A stretch of 64,000 nt of DNA from Streptomyces aidingensis (GTDB lineage: Bacteria; Actinomycetota; Actinomycetes; Streptomycetales; Streptomycetaceae). Each line of letters begins with the position of its first letter. Position 1 is the stretch's first letter. Where the stretch lies: NCBI RefSeq assembly GCF_900112355.1, contig NZ_FOLM01000001.1, positions 45,276 to 109,275 of the forward strand, in the 5' to 3' direction. Shown piece by piece: positions 34,648-43,768 of the stretch. The position numbers and the translations under genes were made by a program. The notes under the pieces were generated by a model. It did no database searches and was not told the origin of the DNA. It was given only the letters and a program-made list of their open reading frames with translations.

Positions 34648-35634
34648 TCAGCCGTCGCCGGGGACGGTGCCCGCGGTGTCGAGGCGGGCGCGCTGCTCCT
34701 CGCCGAGGGTGAGGTCCATGGCCTCGATCGCCTCGTCGAGCTGTGCGACGGAGCTGACGCCGACGATCGGCAGCACGGCCGGGGTGCGGCCGGTGAGCCA
34801 GGCCAGCACCACCTGGTTGACGGTCGCGCCCAGCTCGCCGGCCACCGCGCGCAGCGCGGCCAGCCGGGCCGGGGTGCCCGGGTGGTCGTAGGCGGCGGGA
34901 ATCTCCTTGTCGGCCCGGGTGTAGGCCCCGGACAGCAGCGTGTTGTACGCCAGCAGGGTCAGGTCCGGCTCGGCGGCGACATAGTCCAGCAGCTCCCCGG
35001 TGGCATGGGTGTGGCCGGCCTGGGGGAGGGGGACGTCGAAGCGCGGCTGGAGGTAGGAGTAGCGCTGCTGGACGCAGGTGTACGGGGTGCCGCCGGCGGC
35101 CCGGGCCGCGGCGCGGGCCTGCTCGATGCGCCAGGTGGCGTGGTTGCTGACCCCCAGCAGCCGGGTGCGGCCGGCCCGGACCAGCTCGTCCAGCGCGCCG
35201 GTGGTCTCCTCGACGGGGACGGAGCGGTCCTCGATATGGGTGTAGTAGAGGTCCACATGGTCGGTGCCCAGTCGGCGCAGGCTGCCCTCCATGGCCTTGC
35301 GGATCGCCGGGGCGGACAGTCCCTCGGCGTCCTCCAGGGTGCCGCCGGGCCGCAGCGGGCGGGCGCCGGCCTTGGTGGCGATCCGCACCCGGTCCCGGGC
35401 GCCCCGGGAGGCCAGCCAGCGGCCGATCAGATTCTCGTTCTCGTCACCGGTGCAGCCCGGCTCCCAGAAGCAGTAGTTGTTGGACGTGTCGATGAGGCTG
35501 CCCCCCGCCTCGACAAAGCGGTCCAGAACGGCGAAGGAGGTCTTCTCGTCGGTGTAGGTGCCGAGCTGGAGCGCGCCCAGGCAGAGCGCGCTGACCTCGA
35601 TGCCGTCCGGTCCGCCGATACGACGACGCTGCAT
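34648..35634 (-). CDS. Aldo/keto reductase
   Basis: This 328-residue NADPH-dependent AKR has the catalytic set: GSLIDTSNNY with Asp and Tyr near residues 50-56, the Lys in RIATKAG, and the His in YYTHIED. LLGVSNHATWRI and TVNQVVLAWL are further family blocks. The fold is a complete TIM barrel. The ATG at 35634 follows GGAGGAAT. It lies upstream of the sigma gene on the same strand with its own MerR-type promoter. The substrate is unknown. Confidence 0.9.
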   Translation of the reverse strand: MQRRRIGGPDGIEVSALCLGALQLGTYTDEKTSFAVLDRFVEAGGSLIDTSNNYCFWEPGCTGDENENLIGRWLASRGARDRVRIATKAGARPLRPGGTLEDAEGLSAPAIRKAMEGSLRRLGTDHVDLYYTHIEDRSVPVEETTGALDELVRAGRTRLLGVSNHATWRIEQARAAARAAGGTPYTCVQQRYSYLQPRFDVPLPQAGHTHATGELLDYVAAEPDLTLLAYNTLLSGAYTRADKEIPAAYDHPGTPARLAALRAVAGELGATVNQVVLAWLTGRTPAVLPIVGVSSVAQLDEAIEAMDLTLGEEQRARLDTAGTVPGDG

Positions 35635-35676
35635 GGTGATGATTCCTCCGGTGGTGTGAGTTGCCCCGCACCGCCG

Positions 35677-35707
35677 ACCCTGGCAGTTGGAGTGCTCTCC
35701 AGGTCAA
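35677..35707 (-). promoter_or_regulatory. MerR-type promoter of the aldo/keto reductase gene
   Basis: On the minus strand TTGACC (35707-35702), a 19-base spacer and CAGGGT (35682-35677) flank a near-perfect dyad TGGAG-AGCA-CTCCA. A 19-base spacer with a centred dyad is the hallmark of MerR-activated promoters. No MerR gene is adjacent; the only one in the window is at 14643-15008. Confidence 0.6.
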
Positions 35708-35716
35708 GCCGGACGG

Positions 35717-36532
35717 TCAGGGCACCCAGGGGCCGTCGATGTAGGCGCCGGTGGAGTCATAGGGCCAGGCATTGGCCCGGCAGCCGTCCAGGCCCTTGAT
35801 CTGCTGCATCATCACCGGGGCGAGCGCGCCCTCGGCCGGGCAGCCGGCGTGGCCGTGGCCGAGCCGGTGACCCACCTCGTGGTTGATGATCAGTGCCCGG
35901 TACTCCGTTATCGGCCCCGGGAACTGGGGCGAGCCCTCCACCCAGCGGCGCAGATTGACCACCACCAGGTCGCCCACCCGGCAGTTGACCTCGCCGCCGG
36001 TGTCCAGTCCCCACTCGCCGCAGATGCCGTCCACCGTGGCCGGGGTGGCTATCTGCACGGTGAAGTCGGCGGCGGCGGCCCGGTCGGTGAGCTGGAAGCC
36101 GCTGCGGCCGTCGTTGGTCCAGCCGCGCGGATGGGCCAGGATGGCCTGGATCTCCTGGGCGGCCTGTTCCGGGTCGAGGTCGATGCCGTCCTCGATCTGG
36201 ACCCGGTAGCGGTAGACCGTGCCCCGGCCGGCCGGTTCGCTGCCGCCGGCGGCGGTGCGGAAGGTGCCGGGGCCGCTCTCCGGCACCTCGGTCCGCTCCG
36301 GCTCGGGCCGGGGGCGGGAGGTGGCCGAGAGCCGGTCCTCGGGCAGGGCGGGCTCGTCGCCGCCCCGGTCCCGGTCCCCGGCCGGGGAGGAGGAGGGCGG
36401 GGCGGTGTCCTGCTCGTCGGCCGCCGACCGGATCGCCAGCGCGCCGCCGCCGAACAGGGCGGCCGCGGCCACTACCAGCACGGTGCCGCCGACAGTGGCG
36501 CGGCCGGTGCGCGCCGAGGTGATCGTCCCCAC
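35717..36532 (-). CDS. DUF3152 zinc-metalloprotease-like membrane protein
   Basis: This 271-residue protein has a short cytoplasmic start, one membrane helix (about 13-34), a disordered Pro/Glu linker (40-105) and an extracytoplasmic domain (106-271). That domain carries [11 protein letters not shown] at 218-228, an extended H-E-x-x-H-x-x-G-x-x-H zinc site. Cys171, Cys184, Cys231 and Cys251 may form disulphides. The DUF3152 family is actinobacterial; proteolysis is inferred from the motif. GTG 36532 has TACCGT 8 bases upstream. Confidence 0.83.
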   Translation of the reverse strand: MGTITSARTGRATVGGTVLVVAAAALFGGGALAIRSAADEQDTAPPSSSPAGDRDRGGDEPALPEDRLSATSRPRPEPERTEVPESGPGTFRTAAGGSEPAGRGTVYRYRVQIEDGIDLDPEQAAQEIQAILAHPRGWTNDGRSGFQLTDRAAAADFTVQIATPATVDGICGEWGLDTGGEVNCRVGDLVVVNLRRWVEGSPQFPGPITEYRALIINHEVGHRLGHGHAGCPAEGALAPVMMQQIKGLDGCRANAWPYDSTGAYIDGPWVP

Positions 36533-36661
36533 GTGGCGTCACGGTACCCCACGGCACAGCAGCCGTGTGCCGTACGGCCGTTGGCGGTACGCCGCAGCCA
36601 TCGGCGGCCCGGCGCGGACCCCGGCGCGGGCGGGGCCGGCGGGGCCGGGGAGAATGGCCGG

Positions 36662-37363
36662 GTGACCCGAGCCAGGATGGACAAGCAGCCCAGTGAGGTC
36701 GCCGCGATGTTCGACGCGGTGGCGGCCAAGTACGACCTGACCAACGATGTGCTGTCGCTCGGGCAGGACCGGCGCTGGCGCAAGGCGGTGGCCGCCGCGG
36801 TGGCGGCCGGGCCCGGCCGGCGGGTGCTGGACCTGGCCGCGGGCACCGGCACCTCCTCGCTGCCGTTCGCCGAGGCCGGCGCCTACACCGTGCCCTGCGA
36901 CTTCAGCCAGGGCATGCTGCGCGAGGGCAAGCGCCGGCTGCCGTGGCTGCCGTTCACCGCCGGGGACGCCACCCGGCTGCCCTTCCGGGACGGGGTCTTC
37001 GACGCGGTCACCATCTCCTTCGGGCTGCGCAATGTGCACCGGCCGCAGGACGCGCTGCGGGAGATGCTGCGGGTCACCCGCCCGGGCGGACGGGTGGTGG
37101 TGTGCGAGTTCAGCCATCCGGCCCGGGCGCCGCTGCGCACCGTCTACAGCGAGTATCTGATGCGGGCGCTGCCGCCGGTGGCGCGCGCGGTGTCCAGCAA
37201 CCCGGAGGCGTATGTCTATCTCGCCGAGTCCATCCGGGCCTGGCCGGACCAGCCGGGGCTGGCGCGCCGGATGCAGGACGCGGGCTGGTCGCGGGTGGCC
37301 TGGCGGAATCTCTCCGGCGGAATCGTGGCGCTGCACCGGGGTTTCAAGCCGGACCCGGACTGA
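36662..37363 (+). CDS. menG: Demethylmenaquinone methyltransferase
   Basis: This 233-residue SAM methyltransferase of the UbiE/MenG family performs the C-methylation of demethylmenaquinone. [29 protein letters not shown] is the UbiE N-terminal signature. [15 protein letters not shown] is the SAM-binding motif, and [25 protein letters not shown] is the later block. GTG 36662 has GGGGAGAA 8 bases before it; ATG 36677 is an alternative. menJ follows by 200 bases with its own -10. Confidence 0.92.
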   Translation: MTRARMDKQPSEVAAMFDAVAAKYDLTNDVLSLGQDRRWRKAVAAAVAAGPGRRVLDLAAGTGTSSLPFAEAGAYTVPCDFSQGMLREGKRRLPWLPFTAGDATRLPFRDGVFDAVTISFGLRNVHRPQDALREMLRVTRPGGRVVVCEFSHPARAPLRTVYSEYLMRALPPVARAVSSNPEAYVYLAESIRAWPDQPGLARRMQDAGWSRVAWRNLSGGIVALHRGFKPDPD

Positions 37364-37494
37364 CGCCCCGTCCGGCGCCCTCGCCGGAGCCGTTGTCGCG
37401 GCCCGGGGGCGGGCCTGCCGGGCGGGGACACCGCGGGTTTCCGCCACGGCGCGGTGACCCGGCACCGGCGTCGTGGCCTGTCGGTGCGGCGGCC

Positions 37495-37500
37495 TAGACT
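37495..37500 (+). promoter_or_regulatory. Candidate -10 of menJ
   Basis: TAGACT lies 69 bases before the GTG at 37570 in the 206-base gap after menG. No strong -35 is seen. The gap holds no other supported feature. Confidence 0.4.
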
Positions 37501-37569
37501 CGTGCCACCGGCGCGCCGTCGCCGCCGCCGCGCCCGCGGGCATCGCCCGGGAACGATGGGAGAACATCC

Positions 37570-38883
37570 GTGACAGCCCCGACGGAGAACGCCGCCGCGG
37601 CCGAGCAGCCGCGCACCGAGGAGACCGCCGATGTGATCGTGGTGGGCGCCGGCCCGGGCGGCTCCACCACCGCGTACCACCTGGCCCGGGCCGGGCTGGA
37701 TGTGCTGCTGCTGGAGAAGACGGCCTTCCCCCGGGAGAAGGTCTGCGGGGACGGCCTGACGCCGCGCGCCGTCAAGCAGCTGGTGGCCATGGGGATCGAC
37801 ATCTCCGAGGAGGCCGGCTGGCTGCGCAACAAGGGCCTGCGGATCATCGGCGGCGGGCACCGCCTCCAGCTCGACTGGCCGCAGCTCGCCAGCTATCCGG
37901 ACTACGGCCTGGTCCGCAAGCGGGACGACTTCGACGAGCAGCTGGCCCGGCAGGCCGAGAAGGCCGGCGCCCGGCTCTACGAGCAGTGCAGTGTCACCGG
38001 CCCGGTGCTGGACGACCGCACCGGCCGGGTGACGGGGGTGACGGCGAAGCTGGGCACCGAGAAGCGGCCGGTGAGCTTCCGTGCCCCGCTGGTGGTGGCC
38101 GCGGACGGCAACTCCTCCCGGCTCTCCCTCGCCCTCGGCCTGCACCGGGACGACAAGCGCCCGATGGGTGTGGCGGTGCGCACCTACTTCACCACCCCCC
38201 GCCATGACGACGACTATCTGGAGTCCTGGCTGGAGCTGTGGGACCGGCGCGGCCCGCAGGCCCGGCTGCTGCCCGGCTACGGCTGGATCTTCGGCATGGG
38301 GGACGGCACCTCCAACGTCGGCCTCGGCATCCTGAACAGCTCCAGCGCCTTCCGCGAGCTGGACTGGCGGGAGGTGCTCAAGGCCTGGTGCGCGTCGATG
38401 CCGGCCGAGTGGGGCTTCACCCCGGAGAACATGACCGGCCCGATCCGCGGCGCGGCGCTGCCCATGGCCTTCAACCGCAAGCCGCACTACACCCGGGGCC
38501 TGCTGCTGGTGGGCGACGCGGGCGGCCTGGTGAACCCGTTCAACGGCGAGGGCATCGCCTATGCCATGGAGTCGGGCGCGCTGGCCGCCGAGGTGATCGC
38601 CCAGGCGCAGGCCCGCGGCAGCGGCGCCCAGCGGGAGCTGGCCCTGCGCAACTACCCGAAGACGCTGGCCGACACCTACGGCGGCTACTACACGCTGGGC
38701 CGCGCGTTTGTGAAGCTGATCGGCTCCCCGGCGGTGATGAAGCTGATCGCCCAGCGCGGGCTGTCCCACCCGGTGCTGATGCGCTTCACCTTCAAGCTGC
38801 TGGCCAATCTGACGGACCCCACCGGCGGCGACGCCATGGACCGCATCATCAACGGCCTGAGCAAGGTCACCCCCCGGGCATAG
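37570..38883 (+). CDS. menJ: Geranylgeranyl reductase-family flavoprotein, probable MenJ
   Basis: This 437-residue FAD-dependent reductase has the N-terminal dinucleotide motif VIVVGAGPGGSTTA (about 22-35), then LEKTAFPREKVCGDGLTPRAVKQL, typical of the GGR family. The FAD-binding LLVGDAGGLVNPFNGEGIAYAMESG lies near 310-335. In mycobacteria MenJ of this family saturates one double bond of the menaquinone side chain. Location between menG and nuo supports that. GTG 37570 follows GGGAGAA. Confidence 0.85.
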   Translation: MTAPTENAAAAEQPRTEETADVIVVGAGPGGSTTAYHLARAGLDVLLLEKTAFPREKVCGDGLTPRAVKQLVAMGIDISEEAGWLRNKGLRIIGGGHRLQLDWPQLASYPDYGLVRKRDDFDEQLARQAEKAGARLYEQCSVTGPVLDDRTGRVTGVTAKLGTEKRPVSFRAPLVVAADGNSSRLSLALGLHRDDKRPMGVAVRTYFTTPRHDDDYLESWLELWDRRGPQARLLPGYGWIFGMGDGTSNVGLGILNSSSAFRELDWREVLKAWCASMPAEWGFTPENMTGPIRGAALPMAFNRKPHYTRGLLLVGDAGGLVNPFNGEGIAYAMESGALAAEVIAQAQARGSGAQRELALRNYPKTLADTYGGYYTLGRAFVKLIGSPAVMKLIAQRGLSHPVLMRFTFKLLANLTDPTGGDAMDRIINGLSKVTPRA

Positions 38884-38903
38884 TTGCCCGGGGGCGGGCC
38901 GGC

Positions 38904-38930
38904 GGGGTGCGCTCACCGGGAGCGCACCCC
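38904..38930. terminator. Terminator between menJ and the NlpC/P60 gene
   Basis: A perfect 10-bp stem (GGGGTGCGCT / AGCGCACCCC, 7-base loop) sits between two convergent genes 20-25 bases from each stop. There is no T-tract. It probably works in both directions. Confidence 0.75.
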
Positions 38931-38953
38931 GGTGCCTCGGGCGGGGGTGCCGG

Positions 38954-39799
38954 TCAGAGGCGGAGGGCGCCGGTGGGGGTGTCCCAGTCGAGGGAGCGGG
39001 TGACCACGCCGGTGCCCGAGTTCTGGGCGCCCACGAACTGGCCGCCGCCGATGTACAGGGCCACGTGATGGGCGCTGCCGCGCCCGCCCCAGTGGAGGAT
39101 GTCGCCGGGCTGGAGCGCGTCCAGGGAGACCGGCGTGCCGAGTGCGGACTGGGCCTGCGAGGTGCGCGGCAGGGAGACCCCGGCGCTCGCGTAGGCGGCC
39201 TGCACCAGGCTGGAGCAGTCCCAGGCGTCGGGGCCGGTGGCGCCGAGTACATAGGCGTCGCCGACCTGGGCGAGCGCGAAGCCGACGACGCCCGAGCCGT
39301 TGCCCGAGGGGGCCGGGGCGGGCTCGTCGGCCACGGAGGCGGGAGAGGGGAGAGCGGTGCGGCCGGCGGTGCGGGAGACGGCCTCGGCCGCGGCGCGGCG
39401 GCGCTCCTCCTCGGCGGCCTCGCGCTCGGCGGCGCGTTCGGCGGCGCGCTCGGCCTCGGCCTCGGCCGCCGCCTCGGCGGCCAGCCTGGCGGCGGTGCGG
39501 CGGGCGGCCTCCTCGGCCTGTGCCCGGGCGGCGCGGTGCTCGATCCGCTCGGCGTATTCCAGGGTGGCCTCGGCGGCCAGCACGGCGCCGGGGGTGTAGC
39601 CGCCCGGGAGCGTGTCCGGCACCGCGGGCAGCTCCAGGGAGGTCTCGGCCGGGCTCTCGGCCGCCTGGGCGGCGGAGGCCGAGACCGCGACCGTGCCTAC
39701 AAAACCGGACAGGAACCCGCCGCGTATCAGCCGCGCGGAGCGCGACTCGCGGGGCTTGCGATGTCGCCCGGTGGGTCGGATCAGGGACGGAGACGTCAT
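38954..39799 (-). CDS. Secreted NlpC/P60 peptidoglycan hydrolase
   Basis: This 281-residue protein has a basic n-region and signal segment (about 25-47). A long Ala/Glu/Arg coiled coil (about 75-142) follows, then a short linker and a C-terminal NlpC/P60 domain (about 170-281). The catalytic Cys195 is in WDCSSLV and the His in GRGSAHHVALY (His244/245). Coiled coils in this class often hold the enzyme inactive or tether it to a partner. ATG 39799 is used; a GTG two codons upstream is possible. Confidence 0.88.
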   Translation of the reverse strand: MTSPSLIRPTGRHRKPRESRSARLIRGGFLSGFVGTVAVSASAAQAAESPAETSLELPAVPDTLPGGYTPGAVLAAEATLEYAERIEHRAARAQAEEAARRTAARLAAEAAAEAEAERAAERAAEREAAEEERRRAAAEAVSRTAGRTALPSPASVADEPAPAPSGNGSGVVGFALAQVGDAYVLGATGPDAWDCSSLVQAAYASAGVSLPRTSQAQSALGTPVSLDALQPGDILHWGGRGSAHHVALYIGGGQFVGAQNSGTGVVTRSLDWDTPTGALRL

Positions 39800-39879
39800 G
39801 GTCACCAGCCGTATCAAGAACGCATAACGGCACTCAACCAAGGTGGAATGCGCCACAACGCCCGGTCCGTGCCGGAGAT

Positions 39880-39974
39880 TTGTCCTGAATGCCGGATGTA
39901 CGGTGTACGCAGTACGGGTCGGTGTCGCGGCCGGATGCCCCTGTGCGCTGGCTCTTGTCCGGAATGCCCGATGT
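39880..39974. repeat. Pair of 20-base direct repeats upstream of the NlpC/P60 gene
   Basis: Copies at 39880-39899 and 39955-39974 agree at 18 of 20 bases (TTGTCCnGAATGCCnGATGT). They lie in the 267-base gap before the NlpC/P60 start. A GTAC-rich stretch (TGTACGGTGTACGCAGTACGG, in part) lies between them. They could be operators or leader elements. No function can be assigned. Confidence 0.35.
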
Positions 39975-40066
39975 CGGCTGCGGCTTAGCACGGAGTGACG
40001 TACAGATCAACGCGAGATGCCGGGCGGGTGCCGGCGGCGTGGCGCACCTCACGCCGCCCCGGGGGC

Positions 40067-40972
40067 TCAGGGCCGGCCCAGCTCCCGGGAGATCGAGGCG
40101 AGCTGCGCCAGGCGCCGCTCCAGCGACGGGTGCGAGGAGAACAGCCCGCTGAGCGACTTCCCGGACAGCGCGGGCGCGAAGAAAAAGGCGTTGTAGGGCT
40201 CGGCGCGGCGCAGATCCCGGGTCGGGATCCGGGACATCTGCCCGCTGATCTTGGTCAGCGCGGAGCCCAGCGCCGACGGCTTGCCGGTCAGCAGCGCCCC
40301 GCCCCGGTCCGCGGACAGCTCCCGGTACCGGGAGAGCAGCCGGGTGAGCAGGAAGCTCAGCGCATAGACCACCAGGCTGATCAGCGGGATCAGCACCACC
40401 AGCAGCGCGGCCGGCCCCTGGCCGCCCCGCCCGCCGCGCAGAAAGCCGCTCCACAGCGCCACCCGGGTGATGGTGCCGGCCAGCACGCCCAGAAAGGCGG
40501 CGAAGGTCATCACCGCCACATCGCGGTGCGCCACATGGGACAGCTCGTGCGCGAGCACCCCCTCCAGTTCCTCCGGCTCCAGCCGGCGCAGCAGCCCGGT
40601 GGTCACGCAGACCAGCGACTTCTCCTGGCTGCGCCCGGTGGCGAAGGCGTTGGGCACATCGGTGTCCGCGATCGCCACCCGCGGTTTGGGCAGGTCGGCC
40701 AGTGCGCACAGCCGGTCCACCGCCGCGTGCAGCTCCGGCGCCTGCCGCGGGGACACCTCCCGGGCGCCCATGCTGTAGGCGGCGATCCGGTCGCTGAACC
40801 AGAACTGGGCGACGAACAGGCCGCCGGTCAGCAGCAGGACCAGCGGCCAGGCGTCCCGGAAGGCGACCAGCAGCACGCTCATGAACAGGACGTAGAGCAG
40901 CCCGATCAGAAACATGGTGGTGACCATCCGGCCGGTCAGGCCGCGGTCCGGTGCGTAACGGGTGTGTGCCAT
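40067..40972 (-). CDS. htpX: HtpX family membrane zinc protease
   Basis: This 301-residue protein has two N-terminal membrane helices (about 15-37 and 41-58). The zinc site HELSH is at 142-146 and a later RELSADRGGA supplies the third ligand. Two further hydrophobic segments (about 150-215) lie between. HtpX degrades damaged membrane proteins. The start is ATG 40972 with a GGGAGGAGG site. pspAB is immediately upstream. Confidence 0.92.
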   Translation of the reverse strand: MAHTRYAPDRGLTGRMVTTMFLIGLLYVLFMSVLLVAFRDAWPLVLLLTGGLFVAQFWFSDRIAAYSMGAREVSPRQAPELHAAVDRLCALADLPKPRVAIADTDVPNAFATGRSQEKSLVCVTTGLLRRLEPEELEGVLAHELSHVAHRDVAVMTFAAFLGVLAGTITRVALWSGFLRGGRGGQGPAALLVVLIPLISLVVYALSFLLTRLLSRYRELSADRGGALLTGKPSALGSALTKISGQMSRIPTRDLRRAEPYNAFFFAPALSGKSLSGLFSSHPSLERRLAQLASISRELGRP

Positions 40973-41041
40973 GATGCGGGCCTCCTCCCGTTTGCGACTG
41001 TACGCCCTCTTCCGCCCGGTATGCGGCGGAGCGGGCCGCGG

Positions 41042-41608
41042 TCAGGACAGGCCGGGGGCGTTCCACAGCGGGAACCAGCGGCTCAGCTCCGGCTCCAGCG
41101 GCAGATCGTCCACCAGCAGCCCGCGCACCTGGAGCTCCAGCGCGTTGTCCCGCCGCTCCCGGGCCCCGCCGCCGCCCGGCTCCGGGGCGAAGGGATAGAA
41201 GGTGCCGCGCTTGTAGAGGTACACCAGGGCCAGCGGGCGCCCCCGGCCGTCCCGGAAACCGGCCAGCGAGCACAGCAGCTGCGGACCGAAGCCGGCCTCC
41301 TGGAGATAGGTGTTCACTGCATGCAGGTCATTGACGAGCGCGGGCAGTTCCGGGTGCCGGGACAGTACCCAGCCGTAGCCGTAGTCGTCCCGGCTCAGCG
41401 CCGCCTCGGGCAGCAGCGCCCCGATCTCCTGCCGCAGCCGGCCGAAGGCCCCGCCCTCGGCCGCGGCGAAGCAGACCGAGCCCGCCCCCGTGGGGGTGAA
41501 CTGCGCGCCCGCCTCAAGCGTCACCGCCGCCGAGGGCAGCGCGAAAAGCCGGTCCAGATCCGGCGGGACCGGCTTTCTCCGGCCGAGAATCGCGTCCAGA
41601 AAGCCCAT
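41042..41608 (-). CDS. pspAB: PspA-associated protein PspAB
   Basis: This 188-residue protein matches the actinobacterial PspAB family, which is found beside htpX or pspA. Landmarks are the N-terminal MGFLDAILGRRKPVPPDLDRLFALPSAAVTL, the YGYGWVLSRH stretch, and YLYKRGTFYPFAP. It probably takes part in the membrane-stress response. ATG 41608 has AGGTGG before it; a GTG three codons upstream is possible. No pspA gene is in the window. Confidence 0.82.
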   Translation of the reverse strand: MGFLDAILGRRKPVPPDLDRLFALPSAAVTLEAGAQFTPTGAGSVCFAAAEGGAFGRLRQEIGALLPEAALSRDDYGYGWVLSRHPELPALVNDLHAVNTYLQEAGFGPQLLCSLAGFRDGRGRPLALVYLYKRGTFYPFAPEPGGGGARERRDNALELQVRGLLVDDLPLEPELSRWFPLWNAPGLS

Positions 41609-41633
41609 CCCCGCCACCTTAGGCAGGGCAGGC

Positions 41634-42413
41634 TCAGGACCACCACTGGTCCCAGGCCAGCCGGGCCACCAGCACGGTCACCACCACCAGCAGCACCAGC
41701 CGGATGAACCGGCTGCCGCGCCTGATCGCCATATGGGCGCCGGCCCAGCCGCCCGCCATGTTGCACAGCGCCATCAGCGGCGCCACCGACCACAGCACGG
41801 TGCCGGCCGCCGCGAACACCGCCAGCGCCCCGAGGTTTGTGCCGACGTTCACGACCTTGGCGGTGGCCGACGCGGTGAGCATCGTCATGTGCAACAGACT
41901 CACCAGGGCGATCACCAGAAAAGTGCCGGTGCCGGGCCCCAGCAGACCGTCGTAGAAACCGATTCCGGCCCCGGCCGTCAGCAGGGCCACGGCCCGCCGC
42001 CGGCGCCCCGCGACCCGGTCGCCGCCCGTGGTGCCGAACTCCGGCCGCGCCACCACGAAAATCGCGACCGCCAGCAGCAGCACCATGATCAGCGGTTGCA
42101 GGATCTCCTTGCTCACCGCGGAGGCGAACGCCGCGCCCAGCGCGGCCGAGCCGCAGGCCAGCACCCCGAAGCGGAGCGCCAGCCGGACATCCACCGGGGA
42201 ACGGCGGGCATAGGTGACGGCCGAGACCGTGGTCCCGGCCACCGCCACCGCCTTGTTGGTGCCCAGCGCATGCGCGGGCGACAGCTCCGGCAACCCGATG
42301 AGCAGGGCGGGAAGCAGCAGCAGACCACCGCCGCCGACCACCGCGTCCACCCACCCGGCCATGGCAGCCGCCAGGCAGAGCATCACGACTATGCCTACTG
42401 TTAGCTCGGCCAC
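41634..42413 (-). CDS. TauE/SafE (DUF81) membrane transporter
   Basis: This 259-residue protein has about eight hydrophobic segments with the family hallmarks GWVDAVVGGGGLLLLPALL (about 20-38), ALGTNKAVAVAG, and the second-half repeat GFYDGLLGPGTGTFL with NVGTNLGALAVF. Members export or import sulphur or organic anions, but the substrate here is not shown. GTG 42413 follows a GGGGGAGAA site. It ends 25 bases before the pspAB start and may belong to the same transcription unit. Confidence 0.88.
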   Translation of the reverse strand: MAELTVGIVVMLCLAAAMAGWVDAVVGGGGLLLLPALLIGLPELSPAHALGTNKAVAVAGTTVSAVTYARRSPVDVRLALRFGVLACGSAALGAAFASAVSKEILQPLIMVLLLAVAIFVVARPEFGTTGGDRVAGRRRRAVALLTAGAGIGFYDGLLGPGTGTFLVIALVSLLHMTMLTASATAKVVNVGTNLGALAVFAAAGTVLWSVAPLMALCNMAGGWAGAHMAIRRGSRFIRLVLLVVVTVLVARLAWDQWWS

Positions 42414-42720
42414 AGTTTTCTCCCCCGCCCGCCGAACGGCCCTTGCGCTCCGTCCCTACCACGCACTCATGGCGGGTGCGAATTTGCGCCGGAGGATCTC
42501 GGCTTGATAACAGAACGGCCCCGGAAGGGCTCGTTCTCCACCCGGAACAGGTGCCGATATCACCACACGTGAACGTCCGGGATCTTCGTGTTGATGATCG
42601 TCGGAACATGCTCTTGGGAGTGGCTTCCGGCCCTTTCGCCCGGTGGGGGAGATCACAGAAGTTGAAGGGGGACCCCGTGCCCCAGCTCACAGGAGGGCGG
42701 GCATAGGATGCCCCACGGGC

Positions 42721-42738
42721 TTGTGAACTGACTCACAT
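42721..42738. promoter_or_regulatory. Rex-like operator in the nuo promoter
   Basis: TTGTGAA-CTGA-CTCACAT matches the Rex consensus TTGTGAA-N4-TTCACAA at 12 of 14 half-site positions. It lies 45-62 bases before nuoA and overlaps a plausible -35 region, with CATGAC at 42745-42750 as the candidate -10. In Streptomyces, Rex represses respiratory genes when NADH is low. The 369-base gap (42414-42782) also contains a small inverted repeat (GGGCAT-AGG-ATGCCC, 42699-42713). Confidence 0.6.
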
Positions 42739-42782
42739 AGCGTCCATGACTAGTCGCCGTCGACTGGAAGGAGCGAAGTGCG

Positions 42783-43142
42783 GTGAACGCATACGTTCCC
42801 ATCCTTGTGCTGGGTGCCCTCGGTGCGGCCTTCGCCGTTTTCTCGGTGGTGGCGTCCTCGCTCATCGGGGCCAAGCGCTACAACCGCGCCAAGCTCGCCG
42901 CCTATGAGTGCGGCATCGAGCCCACCCCGCAGCCCGCGGGCGGCGGCCGGTTCCCGGTGAAGTACTACCTGACGGCGATGCTTTTCATCGTCTTCGACAT
43001 CGAGATCGTCTTCCTCTACCCGTGGGCGGTGCACTTCGACGCCCTGGGGACCTTCGGTCTGGTGCAAATGCTGATCTTCGTCGGTCTGATCGGCGTCGCA
43101 TACGCCTACGACTGGCGCCGAGGGGGCCTCGAATGGGACTGA
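42783..43142 (+). CDS. nuoA: NADH-quinone oxidoreductase subunit A
   Basis: This 119-residue subunit has three membrane helices (about 4-28, 63-85, 90-109). The conserved loop YECGIEP lies between helices 1 and 2, and the KYYLTAMLFIVFDIEIVFLYPWAV block contains the conserved acidic residues. It sits at the joint of the peripheral and membrane arms. GTG 42783 follows GGAAGGAG and starts the 14-gene operon. Its length is normal. Confidence 0.95.
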   Translation: MNAYVPILVLGALGAAFAVFSVVASSLIGAKRYNRAKLAAYECGIEPTPQPAGGGRFPVKYYLTAMLFIVFDIEIVFLYPWAVHFDALGTFGLVQMLIFVGLIGVAYAYDWRRGGLEWD

Positions 43143-43213
43143 CCTGACCCCCGCACCCCAGGACTCACCCCCGACCGGCAACCCCCGGCACGTACCGAGA
43201 GAGGTCGTCCCCC

Positions 43214-43764
<551 letters not shown>

Positions 43765-43768
<4 letters not shown>

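Noticed and set aside
37364..37569. Possible small gene between menG and menJ
   Set aside because: No start with a ribosome site and no coherent frame. The stretch looks like a promoter and leader.
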